Shown: positions 1-8,939, counted from the stretch's first letter. The stretch is 64,000 bases of DNA from Actinocrinis sp035653575 (GCF_035653575.1 NZ_DASRBQ010000016.1:1-64000); one strand, 5' to 3'. Numbers and translations: made by a program. Notes: generated from the sequence alone by a model not told the origin.

Positions 1-149
1 CGATCCTGCGAGGCGCTTACCTCCAGGCCGAGGATGCGAGCGTCGTCGAGGACGGGCTCGCGAGGCTGTACCAGGACCCTGCGGTAGCGGCAGTGCACCT
101 GCGCGCGGTCGAGTTCGGCTGCTTCCTGATGGAAACGCGCCGCCGCTAG
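1..149 (+). CDS. 3' end of an unidentified gene (partial)
   Basis: An open frame enters from the left edge (first full codon at base 3) and ends at a TAG at 147-149, leaving 48 C-terminal residues that end in METRRR. The fragment is acidic and then arginine-rich, with codon use like its neighbours, so it is probably the tail of a real gene. No family can be named from so short a piece. Confidence 0.5.
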   Translation, partial: ILRGAYLQAEDASVVEDGLARLYQDPAVAAVHLRAVEFGCFLMETRRR

Positions 150-261
150 CGGGCCGCGGTCCGGCTTTCACCCGGTTTGGTGCCGATCGGAACGGACATC
201 CGCTCTTGGTCACCGGTGCGAACGGCCGGTGCAACTGCGGGAGTCTGTGAGGTGTTGCGAT

Positions 262-675
262 ATGGCTAAGCGACATGGGGATCCGGTGCTGGAGCGTCTG
301 GTGCACGCGGTGGAGCAGTCGCCGGGGGCGGCGGTGCCGGTCGCGGTCAGCGTGCGGGGCACGCGGCTGCGCGGCGAGCTGATATCTCAAGACGCCTATT
401 TCGCCGAGCTGGCTTCGGGCGGTGCGCTGCTCGGCGCCCTGGGCGCGGAGGCGGTGGGCGGCTCCGACAAGGACTTCGACAAGAAGTCCTCCGACGGATT
501 CGTGCACCTGCGCGGGGGCGCGGCGGCCGAAAGCGCGCCCGGTGCGGTGTGGCGGATCGCCGTGGGCGCGGTGGACGCCTGGAGCTTGCTGGCCGGGCGT
601 GAAGAGCTGGAGCGCGAGCACGAGGACAAGGGCGGCGGAATCGGATCCATCTTCGGACGCGACCCGGAGCGCTGA
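262..675 (+). CDS. small soluble protein, possibly GvpU-like
   Basis: A 137-residue protein. The ATG at 262 is preferred over an in-frame GTG at 229 because GAGGTG lies about 8 bases upstream and the protein then begins MAKRHGDPVLERL. The stretch VSVRGTRLRGELISQDAYF (about residues 31-49) resembles the core of gas-vesicle accessory protein GvpU (strand, G-x-L-I-S, then a Y-F helix). The C-terminus is charged (EELEREHEDKGGG). No other gas-vesicle gene is visible nearby, so a role in gas vesicles is not supported by context and the match is by eye only. It may be a GvpU-fold protein of other function. Confidence 0.6.
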   Translation: MAKRHGDPVLERLVHAVEQSPGAAVPVAVSVRGTRLRGELISQDAYFAELASGGALLGALGAEAVGGSDKDFDKKSSDGFVHLRGGAAAESAPGAVWRIAVGAVDAWSLLAGREELEREHEDKGGGIGSIFGRDPER

Positions 676-797
676 TCGGCCCCGCATGACCGTGGGACCA
701 CCCGCGCCGTAGGTCGCTGCAGCCGTCTAGATCGAAGGCAACCGCCCGTCACGCGCATTTCGGGTGCAGTACACCCGCACCGCATAGCTTCGCGGCC

Positions 798-2045
798 GTG
801 GATTCCGACGTGCGTGTTCTCGGGCTCGAAGCAGGACCGGCGGAAGCGTCAGCCGTCCCCCGCCGACGGCTGACGCGGTCGCCGTGGTGGACGCTCGATC
901 CGCTGCGGACCCGGTTCGGCCTCGGCGCGATGGAGGCCGACGCGCTGCGGGTCTGGCTGATCTCGCGTATCGGGATGGTGCTGATCACCTGGGCCGTCAT
1001 CTGGACCGGCTGGGGTGCGACGACCAAGCAGCCGCGCGGCTGGGCCTCGATGTGGCAGCGCTGGGACTGGCTGCGCTTCTACGACATCGCAGCGCACGGA
1101 TATTCGCTGCGCGCCCGGCACGGCGCCTCGATCGCCTTCTTCCCCGGCTATCCGGGACTGCTCTACGCGGTGCACCTGGTCTTCCGCTCCTGGGTGTATT
1201 CGGGCCTGCTCATCTCGCTGGTCGCGGGCGCGATCGCGGCGATCGCCCTGGCCCGGATCATCGCGCTGGAAGCGGCGCACCTCGGCGAGCCGGAAGCCCG
1301 CAGCGCCGTGCGCGACGGCGTGACTTTGTTCGTCTGGGCTCCCGCGGCGGTCTTCCTCGCGGCCGGCTACAGCGAAGCGCCGTTCCTCGCGTTCACGCTC
1401 TGGGCCTGGCTCGCGGCGCGCCGCGAACGGTGGATGGCGGCAGGGCTGCTGCTGGCCGGCGCGGCGACGATCCGCGTCAACGGGCTGTTCGTGCTCGCGG
1501 CAGTCGGCGTGCTGTTCCTGCAAAGCCGGCCACGCACCCCGCGCGCCTGGCTGCGCGGCGGATGGCTGCTCGTGCCCCTGCTGCCGGTCGCCGGGTACAT
1601 GGCGTACCTGCACTCGCTGACAGGCAACTGGAACGCCTGGGAGCGCGCTGAGCGGCTCGGCTGGAACCGGCACCTGTCCTACCCCTGGCACACCTTCGCG
1701 AACACTTGGCACTACGCGTTCGGGCGTTACCTGACCGCCCACGAGTCCTGGGAATACCAGCTCGAAATAGCGGTAACGCTGCTCGGCATCGGCCTGGTGG
1801 TGTGGCTGGGGATCAAGCGCCGCTGGGCCGAGTTCGTCTATGCCCTGCTGTCCGTGGGCACCCTGGCCACCTCGCACGTCTACCTGTCCGTGCCGCGCGA
1901 AATGCTGACCTGGTGGCCGTTGTGGGCCGCGCTGGCGGTGTGGTGCGTGCGGCGCCCGTGGGTCAGGACGGTCTATCTGACCGTCTCGGCGCCGGTCATG
2001 TTCACGGTCGCGTACCTGTTCCTGACCGGTCGCTGGGCCGGCTAG
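798..2045 (+). CDS. PIG-V-like multi-pass mannosyltransferase
   Basis: A 415-residue integral membrane protein with about 9-10 hydrophobic segments and a short cytoplasmic N-terminus. The first extracytoplasmic loop has WDWLRFYDIAAHGYS followed by IAFFPGYPGLL, the W-D...Y and F-F-P-x-Y-P signature of the PIG-V/GPI mannosyltransferase 2-like GT-C family, where an aspartate near the tryptophan is needed for transfer from a polyprenyl-phosphate sugar. It probably adds a mannose or related sugar to a lipid-linked glycan or protein outside the membrane. It starts at GTG 798 and its stop overlaps the end of the convergent sugar dehydrogenase gene by 4 bp. Its placement beside the glycan locus fits a surface-glycosylation role; acceptor unknown. 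Confidence 0.8.
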   Translation: MDSDVRVLGLEAGPAEASAVPRRRLTRSPWWTLDPLRTRFGLGAMEADALRVWLISRIGMVLITWAVIWTGWGATTKQPRGWASMWQRWDWLRFYDIAAHGYSLRARHGASIAFFPGYPGLLYAVHLVFRSWVYSGLLISLVAGAIAAIALARIIALEAAHLGEPEARSAVRDGVTLFVWAPAAVFLAAGYSEAPFLAFTLWAWLAARRERWMAAGLLLAGAATIRVNGLFVLAAVGVLFLQSRPRTPRAWLRGGWLLVPLLPVAGYMAYLHSLTGNWNAWERAERLGWNRHLSYPWHTFANTWHYAFGRYLTAHESWEYQLEIAVTLLGIGLVVWLGIKRRWAEFVYALLSVGTLATSHVYLSVPREMLTWWPLWAALAVWCVRRPWVRTVYLTVSAPVMFTVAYLFLTGRWAG

Positions 2046-3340
2046 CCCGCCTGGCCGGCACCGATCAGCCGCCGCCGCACCGAGGTCCACAGCGCCGGGT
2101 CGGTGATGCCCCGGCCATCCAGCAGGGTTTTGATACCGGGCAGATCCTGCGGAGCCAGCTTGCGGTACTCGCGGTGGTCCGTTTGCACGATCGCGGCGTC
2201 CACGGACGCGCCGGGGGAGTAGGGCTCGAAACCGAGGGCGCGGATCTCGTCGTCGTCGTACATCGGGTCGGCGACGGCCACCAGGGCGCCGCGCGCCGCC
2301 AGAGCCTCCACCGTGGGGAAGACGCCCGAGAACGCCGTCTCCTTCACCCCGCCTCGGTAAGCGATCCCCAGGACGACGACACGAGCGCCGTCCAACTCGC
2401 CGTGCTGCTCAGCCAGCAACGACACGGCGTACTCGGGCATCGACGTGTTCACCGCGCGCGCGGAGCGCACGACCTCGGCGTCAGGGTCGTTCCACAGGTA
2501 CATGCGCGGATAGACCGGGATGCAGTGGCCGCCGACCGCGATGCCGGGCTGGTGGATGTGGCTGAACGGCTGGCTGTTGCAGGCCTCGATGACCGCCGCG
2601 ACGTCCACGCCGATCCGGTCCGCGTACCGCGCGAACGTGTTGGCCAGGCCGATGTTCACGTCGCGGTAGGTGGTCTCGGCCAGTTTGGCCAGTTCCGCCG
2701 CCTCCGCGGCGCCTAGGTTCCAGACCCCGTTCGGCCGGGCCAGGTCGCGGCGATGGTCGAATTCGAGCACCTGCTCGTAGAACTCGACGCCGCGCTGTGC
2801 GGACGCCGCGTCGATGCCGCCGACCAGCTTGGGGTAGCGGCGCAGGTCGTCGAAGATCCGCCCGGAGGAGACCCGCTCGGGACTGAAGACCAGCGCGAAG
2901 TCCGCTCCCGCGACCAGTGCGGAGCCGGCCTCCAGCATCGGCGCGAACCGCTCGCGGGTGGTGCCGACCGGCAGCGTGGTCTCGTAGCTCACCAGCGTCC
3001 CGCGGCGCAGCCCGGCCGCGATCGCGCTGGTCGCCGCGTCGAGCGGGCGGAAGTCCGGCGTGCCGTCCCGGTCCACCACCAGCGGCACGACCACCACCAC
3101 GGCGTCCGCTTCGGCGACCGCCGCGGTGCTGTCCGTGGTCGCGGTCAGCAGGCCGTCCGCGACCACCTGCTTGAGCGCCTCGTCCAGCCCGGCCTCGCCG
3201 GGGAAGGGAGCGGCGCCCGCGTTGACCAGGTCGACGACGCGCTCGGCGATGTCGACTCCGACGACCTGGTGCCCGCGGCCGGCGTACTGCACGGCGAGCG
3301 GGAGGCCGATCTTACCGAGGGCGAAGACGCAGATCCGCAC
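2042..3340 (-). CDS. UDP-N-acetylhexosamine 6-dehydrogenase (WbpA/WecC type)
   Basis: A 432-residue UDP-glucose/GDP-mannose dehydrogenase family enzyme. The N-terminal Rossmann motif is MRICVFALGKIGLPLA. The central helix is followed by GIAVGGHCIPVYPRMYL, in which C273 is the expected catalytic cysteine; the GGHC-I-x-V form is typical of WecC/WbpA enzymes acting on UDP-HexNAc rather than UDP-glucose. The C-terminal third is the UDP-binding domain. It would oxidise C6 of UDP-GlcNAc or UDP-ManNAc to the uronic acid using two NAD+. It is the last gene of the minus-strand glycan operon, 47 bp after the oxidoreductase gene, and overlaps the stop of the convergent mannosyltransferase. Substrate is inferred from partner genes. 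Confidence 0.9.
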   Translation of the reverse strand: MRICVFALGKIGLPLAVQYAGRGHQVVGVDIAERVVDLVNAGAAPFPGEAGLDEALKQVVADGLLTATTDSTAAVAEADAVVVVVPLVVDRDGTPDFRPLDAATSAIAAGLRRGTLVSYETTLPVGTTRERFAPMLEAGSALVAGADFALVFSPERVSSGRIFDDLRRYPKLVGGIDAASAQRGVEFYEQVLEFDHRRDLARPNGVWNLGAAEAAELAKLAETTYRDVNIGLANTFARYADRIGVDVAAVIEACNSQPFSHIHQPGIAVGGHCIPVYPRMYLWNDPDAEVVRSARAVNTSMPEYAVSLLAEQHGELDGARVVVLGIAYRGGVKETAFSGVFPTVEALAARGALVAVADPMYDDDEIRALGFEPYSPGASVDAAIVQTDHREYRKLAPQDLPGIKTLLDGRGITDPALWTSVRRRLIGAGQAG

Positions 3341-3387
3341 GGGGAAATCCGATCAGGGGTCGAGTGGTTGGAGGAAAGGGACCGAGG

Positions 3388-4392
3388 TCAGGCGCAGCCC
3401 GTCGGCACGGTGGCGCCGGTGCGCGCGGACTCGAGCACGGCTTCGGCGACCATCACCGCGCGCAGTCCCTGGCGCAGCGTGACGATCCCCGCGTCGCGCT
3501 TGCCGTCGACCGCGTCGCGGAAGGTCTCGTGCTCGACGGTCAGCGGCTCGCGCTTCGGGATCGCGTACCGGGTCATGTCGCCCTCGGATACGCCGCGGAA
3601 GACCGAGACGGCGTCCCACTCGGTGACCGTGGAGCCGTTGGCGAAGAATGTCAGGTCGGCGGTGAGCGTGTCCGCGACGAAGCAGCCGCGCTCCCCGGTC
3701 ACGATGGACACTCGCTCTTTGAGCGGCGAGAGCCAGTTGACCAGGTGGTTGGCGATCACGCCGGAGTCCAGGTCACCGAGCACGGTCACCAGGTCCTCGT
3801 GCGGGCGGCCGCTGCGATGCGCAGTCTTGGCCGCGACGCTGCGATACGTCGCTCCCGTGACCCAGCCGGTGAGGTCCAGGTCGTGCGTCGCCAGGTCCTT
3901 GACCACGCCGACGTCCGCGATCCGGTTGGGGAAAGGGCCCTGACGCCGGGTGGCGACCTGGAACACCTCTCCGAGTTCGCCGGTCTCCAGCCGTGCGCGC
4001 ATGCTGCGCAGCGCCGGGTTGTAGCGCTCGATGTGGCCGACCGCGGCCAGCAGGCCCCGGCTTTCGAAGGCCTCGACGACGCGCAGCGCGGCCGGCACGT
4101 CGTGCGCCAGCGGCTTCTCGATCAGCGCGGGCACGCCGGCCGCGGCCAGCATCAGCCCGACCCGCTCGTGCTCGGCGGTGGGGCAGGCGACCACGACGTA
4201 GTCAGGCCGCAGCGCGAGCAGCCGCTCCACGTCGGGGACCAGCGGCGCGCCGCCGAGCGCGCCGTGCGCGTCGCCGATCGGGTCGGCGCCGCCGACCAGC
4301 TCGACCCCGTCCAGTGCCCGCAGCACCCGCGCGTGGTGCCGGCCCATGGCCCCGAGGCCGACGAGCCCGGCGCGCAACAGCCGCTTGGTCAT
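3388..4392 (-). CDS. Gfo/Idh/MocA oxidoreductase (WbpB/WlbA-like)
   Basis: A 334-residue enzyme with N-terminal NAD-binding motif GLVGLGAMGRHHARVL and the family signature ALIEKPLAHD (EKP lysine near residue 92). The C-terminal half is the usual open-sheet substrate domain. In amino-uronic acid pathways WbpB/WlbA oxidises C3 of UDP-GlcNAcA to the 3-keto sugar, the substrate for a DegT-type transaminase, and that transaminase is the adjacent upstream gene with a 4-bp ATGA overlap (4389-4392). The role is therefore inferred with fair confidence from family and context; other Gfo/Idh functions cannot be ruled out by sequence alone. Confidence 0.88.
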   Translation of the reverse strand: MTKRLLRAGLVGLGAMGRHHARVLRALDGVELVGGADPIGDAHGALGGAPLVPDVERLLALRPDYVVVACPTAEHERVGLMLAAAGVPALIEKPLAHDVPAALRVVEAFESRGLLAAVGHIERYNPALRSMRARLETGELGEVFQVATRRQGPFPNRIADVGVVKDLATHDLDLTGWVTGATYRSVAAKTAHRSGRPHEDLVTVLGDLDSGVIANHLVNWLSPLKERVSIVTGERGCFVADTLTADLTFFANGSTVTEWDAVSVFRGVSEGDMTRYAIPKREPLTVEHETFRDAVDGKRDAGIVTLRQGLRAVMVAEAVLESARTGATVPTGCA

Positions 4393-5534
4393 GACAGATC
4401 CCTCATGGTGGTGGCTCCGGGGAACGAGCGGACGGCGGCGGTGATCCGGTCGACGTCCGCGTCGGACAGGGAAGGGTGGACGGGCAGCGAGAGGACCTCG
4501 GCCGCGGCCGTCTGCGTCCGTGACAGCTCGGGAGCCGCGATGCTCTCGGCGTCCGCGGCGAAGGGCGGCAGGCGGTGGACCGGCGTCGGGTAGTACACGG
4601 CGCTGCCGATGCCGTGTCGGCTCAAGTGCTCCTGCAGGGCGTCTCGCTGGCCGCCGTAAACGCGGACCGTGTACTGGTGGTAGACGTGCGTCACGCCGTC
4701 CGCGACGGCCGGCGTGCTGACTGTGTCGGCCCCGACCAGCCCGGCATCAAGCTTCGCGGCGTTCGCCCGCCGCCGCTCGTTCCAGCCCGGCAGCTTGCGC
4801 AGCTGCTCGCGGCCGATCGCGGCGGCCACGTCGGTCAGCCGCAGGTTGTAGCCCACCAGCTCGTTGGCGTAGCGCCGCTCCATGCCCTGGTTGCGCAGCA
4901 GCCTGATGGTGCGCGCGAGGCCGGCGTCCGGCGTCACCACCATGCCGCCCTCTAGGGCGTGCATGTTCTTGGTCGGATAGAAGCTGAAGCAGGCCGCCTC
5001 GCCGAACGCGCCAACCGGCGTGCCATCCAGCGTCGCGCCGTGCGCCTGGGCCGCGTCTTCGACGATGGACAGACCGTGCCGCTCGGCCAGCCAGCCGAGC
5101 GCGCGCATCGGAGCGGGGTGGCCGTAGAGGTGCACCGGCATGATCGCCGCGGTGCGCGGGCCGATCAGGGCCGCGACCGAGGCCGGGTCGAGGCAGAAGG
5201 TCTCCGGGTCGATGTCCGCGAAGACCGGCCTCGCCCCGGTCAGCCGCACCGCGTTCGCGGTCGCCGCGAAGGTGAAGGAGGGCACGATCACCTCGTCGCC
5301 CGCGCCGATCCCGAGGCCCGCCAAGGCCAGCAGCAGCGCGGAGGTCCCGGAGTTGACGGCCACGCAGTGCCGCCCGCCGACCAGCGCGCCGAACTCCTCC
5401 TCGAACGCGGCGACCTCAGGGCCTTGCACCACGTTGCCGCTGCGCAGCACGCGCACCGCGGCTTCGATCTCCTCCTCGCCGATGACCGGCTTCGCGGCGG
5501 GGATCACGGGCAACTCAGGGGTTTGCGTGTTCAT
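4389..5534 (-). CDS. DegT/DnrJ/EryC1 sugar aminotransferase (WbpE-like)
   Basis: A 381-residue PLP-dependent enzyme. The start at 5534 (MNTQTPELPVIPAAKP) is chosen because family homology begins there and it overlaps the upstream stop as ATGA. The fold-type I core is complete: NSGTSALLLAL binds the phosphate, SIVEDAAQAHGA holds the aspartate contacting the pyridine nitrogen, and YPTKNMHALEGG carries the Schiff-base lysine K189. It is expected to aminate a 3-keto UDP-amino-uronic acid made by the neighbouring oxidoreductase, with glutamate as likely donor. Full family length, no defects seen. A different nucleotide keto-sugar substrate is possible. Confidence 0.92.
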   Translation of the reverse strand: MNTQTPELPVIPAAKPVIGEEEIEAAVRVLRSGNVVQGPEVAAFEEEFGALVGGRHCVAVNSGTSALLLALAGLGIGAGDEVIVPSFTFAATANAVRLTGARPVFADIDPETFCLDPASVAALIGPRTAAIMPVHLYGHPAPMRALGWLAERHGLSIVEDAAQAHGATLDGTPVGAFGEAACFSFYPTKNMHALEGGMVVTPDAGLARTIRLLRNQGMERRYANELVGYNLRLTDVAAAIGREQLRKLPGWNERRRANAAKLDAGLVGADTVSTPAVADGVTHVYHQYTVRVYGGQRDALQEHLSRHGIGSAVYYPTPVHRLPPFAADAESIAAPELSRTQTAAAEVLSLPVHPSLSDADVDRITAAVRSFPGATTMRDLS

Positions 5535-6685
5535 GGCGTCCTCGCTGCGATGGCGACCCGCGCGCGGTTGCGGCGGGTCTGCGCGACCAGCTCCGCGATC
5601 GCCGCGGCGAGCAGGTCGTGGGGGTTGTCCGCGGCCAGGTCCCGCTCGGCCCACTCCAGCGCCGCCTGGCGCATGGACAGGAACTCGTCGGCGGCCGGTC
5701 CCGACCAGCCGCGCAGGGCCGCCGCGGCCTCTTCGGCGTCGGCGACGACCACGCCCGCCCCGGCCTGCTCCACAAGTTGCGCGGCGCGCCGGATCGGGCT
5801 GCTGAGCACCGGCAGCCCGCAGGCGAGGTACTCGTAGATCTTCGAGGGCACGGCGCTTTCGAACGCCGGCGTGCTGTGCAGCAGCGACATGCCCGCCCAC
5901 GCGCCGCGCGCCAGCTGCCAGGCCGCGGCCGGGGGCATCCGGCCGTGCAACCGCACCCGCGCCGCGGCCGGGGACTCGGCGCGCCACGCGTCCAGCCGGG
6001 CCCGGTCCCGCGCGGCGACCGGCCCGACCACGTCAAGCTCCCAGTCCGGCGCCAGCTCGATCGCCCGCAGCATGGTGAACAGGCCGCGGCTTTCACGCAC
6101 GTCGCCGACATAGAGCGCGCGCGGCCGCTCGTCCGGCTGGCCGCGCTCCGGCAGCAGCGAGAGGTCCGGCAGGTTGCGCACGACCAGCCGCCGTGCCGCC
6201 TCGCCCGGCGGGACGTGCTGGTCCGCGACCACGGTCAGGTCCGCGCGGCGGCTGAGCGAGACCGCGGTGCGCGCCCAGGTCTTGGCGATCGCGCCGCGGG
6301 CGCCGCGGGCCCAGGCCCGGTCGCCCAGCAGCGCCACGTAGTCCTCGTGCAGGTCCACCGCGAGGCGGCGGCCGTGCGTGAGCGCGCGGTGCAGCCGGGC
6401 CGCCGGGATGAGATCCGGATCGAGCGTGACCACCACGCGGCCGCGCGCCTTCGCCGGCAGCAGCAGCGCCTGCATCCCGCGGCCGGTCATGCCGCGCGTC
6501 CTGGTCGGCCGGAACTCGGCGCCGGCCGGGGCGTCGTCGGGGCGGCCCTTCGCGATCACCTCGACCCGCAGCCCGGCCCGGTGGAACGCGGCGCAGTGCC
6601 GGTGCAGCCGGGCGTCGGCCACGTCGTGGCCGCTGCTGAGGATCGTGACGTCGGGCAGGGAGGCGGCCGTTTCGGTACGGAGCAT
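5531..6685 (-). CDS. GT4-like glycosyltransferase
   Basis: A 384-residue GT-B fold protein. The N-terminal domain begins DVTILSSGHDVADARLHRHC. The C-terminal domain has the nucleotide-sugar motif SKIYEYLACGLPVLSS, where the first E of the usual E-x7-E is retained and GLPV follows as in GT4 enzymes. It lies in the export operon: its ATG is one base after the Wzt-type ATPase stop and its own stop overlaps the transaminase start as ATGA, so it is surely co-translated. It probably adds one residue to the lipid-linked polymer in the cytoplasm. Donor and linkage cannot be read from the sequence. Confidence 0.85.
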   Translation of the reverse strand: MLRTETAASLPDVTILSSGHDVADARLHRHCAAFHRAGLRVEVIAKGRPDDAPAGAEFRPTRTRGMTGRGMQALLLPAKARGRVVVTLDPDLIPAARLHRALTHGRRLAVDLHEDYVALLGDRAWARGARGAIAKTWARTAVSLSRRADLTVVADQHVPPGEAARRLVVRNLPDLSLLPERGQPDERPRALYVGDVRESRGLFTMLRAIELAPDWELDVVGPVAARDRARLDAWRAESPAAARVRLHGRMPPAAAWQLARGAWAGMSLLHSTPAFESAVPSKIYEYLACGLPVLSSPIRRAAQLVEQAGAGVVVADAEEAAAALRGWSGPAADEFLSMRQAALEWAERDLAADNPHDLLAAAIAELVAQTRRNRARVAIAARTP

Positions 6686-6686
6686 C

Positions 6687-7577
6687 TCAGACGTCCTCCA
6701 TCACCATGGCGTCGTCGAGGCCGCCCAGGTCGTCCGCGGTCTCGTCGGAGCCCTTGGCGGGCTCGGGGGGAACCCCTTGGAACTCGAGGTATTCGGCGCT
6801 GACCGTATCCGGGTCGCCGCGCCGCACGATCTGGCCCTTGTGCAGCCAGATGCAGTCGTCGCACATCTCGCGGATCGCGCCGATCCCGTGGCTGACGATG
6901 ACGATCGTGCGCGCCTGGGCGACGAGCTCCTGCATCTTGTCGTAGGACTTGCGCCGGAAATGCGCGTCTCCGGTGGACAGCGCCTCGTCGATGAGCAGCA
7001 CGTCCGGCTCCAGGTGGGTGGAGACGGCGAAGGCGAGCCGGCCGTACATGCCGGAGGAGTAGGACTTCATCGGCATGTCGATGAAGTCCTCCAGCTCGGC
7101 CCACGCGGTGATCTGCTCGAAGCGCTCGTTGACCTGCCGGCGGCTCAGGCCGGCAGCCAGCCCGCCGAGCACCACGTTGTCCCGGCCGGAGAGCTGTCCG
7201 TTGAACCCGACGCCGAGCGCGAGCAGGGTGCTGATGCGGCCGTTGACCACGATCTCGCCGCTGCTCGGCGGCAGGATCCCGGCGATCGCGCGCATGATGG
7301 TCGACTTGCCGGCCCCGTTCGCGCCGATGATGCCGAGCACCGAGCCGTGTTCGACGTCGAAGGACACGCCGCGCACCGCGTGGATCATCCGCACGGCGCG
7401 CCCGCCGCCGCCGCGCCGGCCCAGCCGGGTGGCCGCGTGCCGCAGCGTGTTGGCGCGCGGGTCGACGATCGTGCGGTAGTCCACGTGCACGTCCTTGACC
7501 CGGATGGCCAGGCGCTGGTCGGCGTCCCGCTCGTCCGCCACGGACTCAGGGTTCTTAGAGGCGGACAGAGAACTCAC
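6687..7577 (-). CDS. polysaccharide ABC exporter ATPase (Wzt/TagH type)
   Basis: A 296-residue ATP-binding protein. Walker A is GANGAGKST, the signature is the SSGM variant (KSYSSGMYGRLAF) typical of the Wzt/TagH polysaccharide-export subfamily, and Walker B is DVLLIDEALSTGD; the H-loop is IVIVSHG. The extra N-terminal region before the Walker A (residues 22-75) is also typical. There is no long C-terminal carbohydrate-binding domain, so the type is closer to TagH than O9a Wzt. The GTG start at 7577 has a GGAGGG close upstream and overlaps the permease gene by 23 bp. It energises export of the glycan made by this locus. Confidence 0.92.
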   Translation of the reverse strand: MSSLSASKNPESVADERDADQRLAIRVKDVHVDYRTIVDPRANTLRHAATRLGRRGGGGRAVRMIHAVRGVSFDVEHGSVLGIIGANGAGKSTIMRAIAGILPPSSGEIVVNGRISTLLALGVGFNGQLSGRDNVVLGGLAAGLSRRQVNERFEQITAWAELEDFIDMPMKSYSSGMYGRLAFAVSTHLEPDVLLIDEALSTGDAHFRRKSYDKMQELVAQARTIVIVSHGIGAIREMCDDCIWLHKGQIVRRGDPDTVSAEYLEFQGVPPEPAKGSDETADDLGGLDDAMVMEDV

Positions 7578-8436
7578 GTTCCCTCCTGACGAAGACGAGG
7601 CAGCCGCAGACGAAGGCGAGCACGGCCCAGCCGGCGCCCTCGGCCAGCCAGGTGAGCGGCGGCGCGGTGTTGTAGACCAGGGCGTCGCCCCAGGCCCCGA
7701 TCATGGGCGAGAGCGGGTTGAGGGCGATGACGTGCGACTTCAGGTCGTGCTTGGCCAGCTGCACCTGCAACTCCCAGAGCACCGGGGACAGGAACAGCCA
7801 GATCCGGGTGACGTACGGCAGGAAGTTGGAGAAGTCGCGGAAGTAGACCTGCAGCGTGGCGCAGATGAAGCCGAGCCCGGCCCCGAACAGCGTCACCTCG
7901 AGGAAGGCCGGCAGCGCGTAGAACGCGTCCAGGCCCCAGGGCAGCCGCTGGATGGTGTGTACCGCGAGGAACACGATCATGCAGGGCAGGAAGCGCATAA
8001 ACGCGATGACGATCTGCGTGATCGGCAGCACCAGGCGCGGCAGCCTGCTGTTGAGGATCAGCCTGCTGCTGCCGATGATCGAGCCCGCGGACTGGCTCAG
8101 GATGCCGGAGAAGAAGTTGTACAGGAACAGCCCGGCCAGCAGCACCGAGAAGAAGTTGTGGGCGTGCTTGCCGTTGCTGAGGATGTCGACGAGGACGTAG
8201 TAGACGCAGCCGAGCAGCAGCGGATTGAGGATCAGCCACAGCTGCCCGAAGGCGTTGAGGTAGTTCTGCGCCCGCAGCGTGCAGCGGGCGAGTTCGTAGA
8301 CGAATTCGCGCCGCGCCCACAGCTCGGGCAGGTAGGCGCGCAGGCGCGGCACCCCGGAGCGGCGGGAGCGGAACACGTGGAGTTCACGCGACACGTCCGC
8401 GACGACGCTGCGCTGCGGGGATTGGGTATCTAGCAT
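7555..8436 (-). CDS. polysaccharide ABC exporter permease (Wzm/TagG type)
   Basis: A 293-residue membrane protein with six predicted membrane segments after a cytoplasmic amphipathic N-terminus (RREFVYELARCTLRAQNYL), the standard ABC-2/Wzm layout. The start at 8436 (MLDTQSPQRS) overlaps the preceding gene as ATGA. Together with the following Wzt-like ATPase it forms the inner-membrane exporter for a lipid-linked cell-wall glycopolymer, as for teichoic acid TagGH. An in-frame extension upstream is translated sequence of the neighbouring gene and was rejected. Confidence 0.92.
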   Translation of the reverse strand: MLDTQSPQRSVVADVSRELHVFRSRRSGVPRLRAYLPELWARREFVYELARCTLRAQNYLNAFGQLWLILNPLLLGCVYYVLVDILSNGKHAHNFFSVLLAGLFLYNFFSGILSQSAGSIIGSSRLILNSRLPRLVLPITQIVIAFMRFLPCMIVFLAVHTIQRLPWGLDAFYALPAFLEVTLFGAGLGFICATLQVYFRDFSNFLPYVTRIWLFLSPVLWELQVQLAKHDLKSHVIALNPLSPMIGAWGDALVYNTAPPLTWLAEGAGWAVLAFVCGCLVFVRREREFSVRL

Positions 8437-8939
8437 CAGTCGTTTCCGGAAGGGGCCGAGGGGACGGGCTGGCGGCCGGGTTGCGGGGCCTGAAGGCCCA
8501 GATACGCGGTGCGGTCGAGTTCGAAGCCGACGGTCAGGCGCGGATGTCGCTTGGCCAGATGCCAGCCGATCGGTATCGCGTGCGAGTCGCAGACGACGAC
8601 CTGCCGTATCGCCGCCCAGTCCAGTTCGCGCCCCACCCCGGCGCGGGTCGCCCGCCACAGCACGTACGGCCGCAGCAGCCGGTAGATCTTGAGGTAGCCC
8701 TTGGTGTAGGCGGCGGGGGAGAGGCGGCGCACGGCGCTGCCGAGGCGGGCGAGCGGATGCCGCTGCTCCGCCGCCTGGAGCGGATGGATCCGCACTCGCG
8801 GATCCATGCCCTCGCGCTGCCACGCCTCGGCGTCGACCGTTATCAGAGCGACGTCCTCGCCGTGCTCCAGCAGGAAATCGGCGGCGGTGCGGACCGCGGT
8901 CGCGCGCGTCGTGCTCATCGCCAAAAGCAGGACACTCAT
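8436..8939 (-). CDS. half-size glycosyltransferase-like protein, unknown function
   Basis: A 167-residue protein whose start overlaps the upstream GT4 stop (ATGA at 8936-8939) and whose stop overlaps the permease start (8436-8438), so it is embedded in the operon. It begins with a beta strand and helix (MSVLLLAMSTTRATAVRTA), then LLEHGEDVALITVD, and later VVVCDSHAIPIGWHLAKRHP, which resembles the N-terminal Rossmann half of GT-B glycosyltransferases. The C-terminal nucleotide-sugar-binding domain is absent; the protein ends in a proline-rich tail. It may be an accessory subunit of the exporter or of a neighbouring transferase, or a decayed transferase whose coupling has been kept. Function not known. 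Confidence 0.75.
   Translation of the reverse strand: MSVLLLAMSTTRATAVRTAADFLLEHGEDVALITVDAEAWQREGMDPRVRIHPLQAAEQRHPLARLGSAVRRLSPAAYTKGYLKIYRLLRPYVLWRATRAGVGRELDWAAIRQVVVCDSHAIPIGWHLAKRHPRLTVGFELDRTAYLGLQAPQPGRQPVPSAPSGND

Noticed and set aside
849..2090. 413-codon minus-strand open frame opposite the PIG-V-like gene
   Set aside because: Low-complexity R/P/Q-rich translation with no start signal; the plus strand encodes a clear membrane protein.
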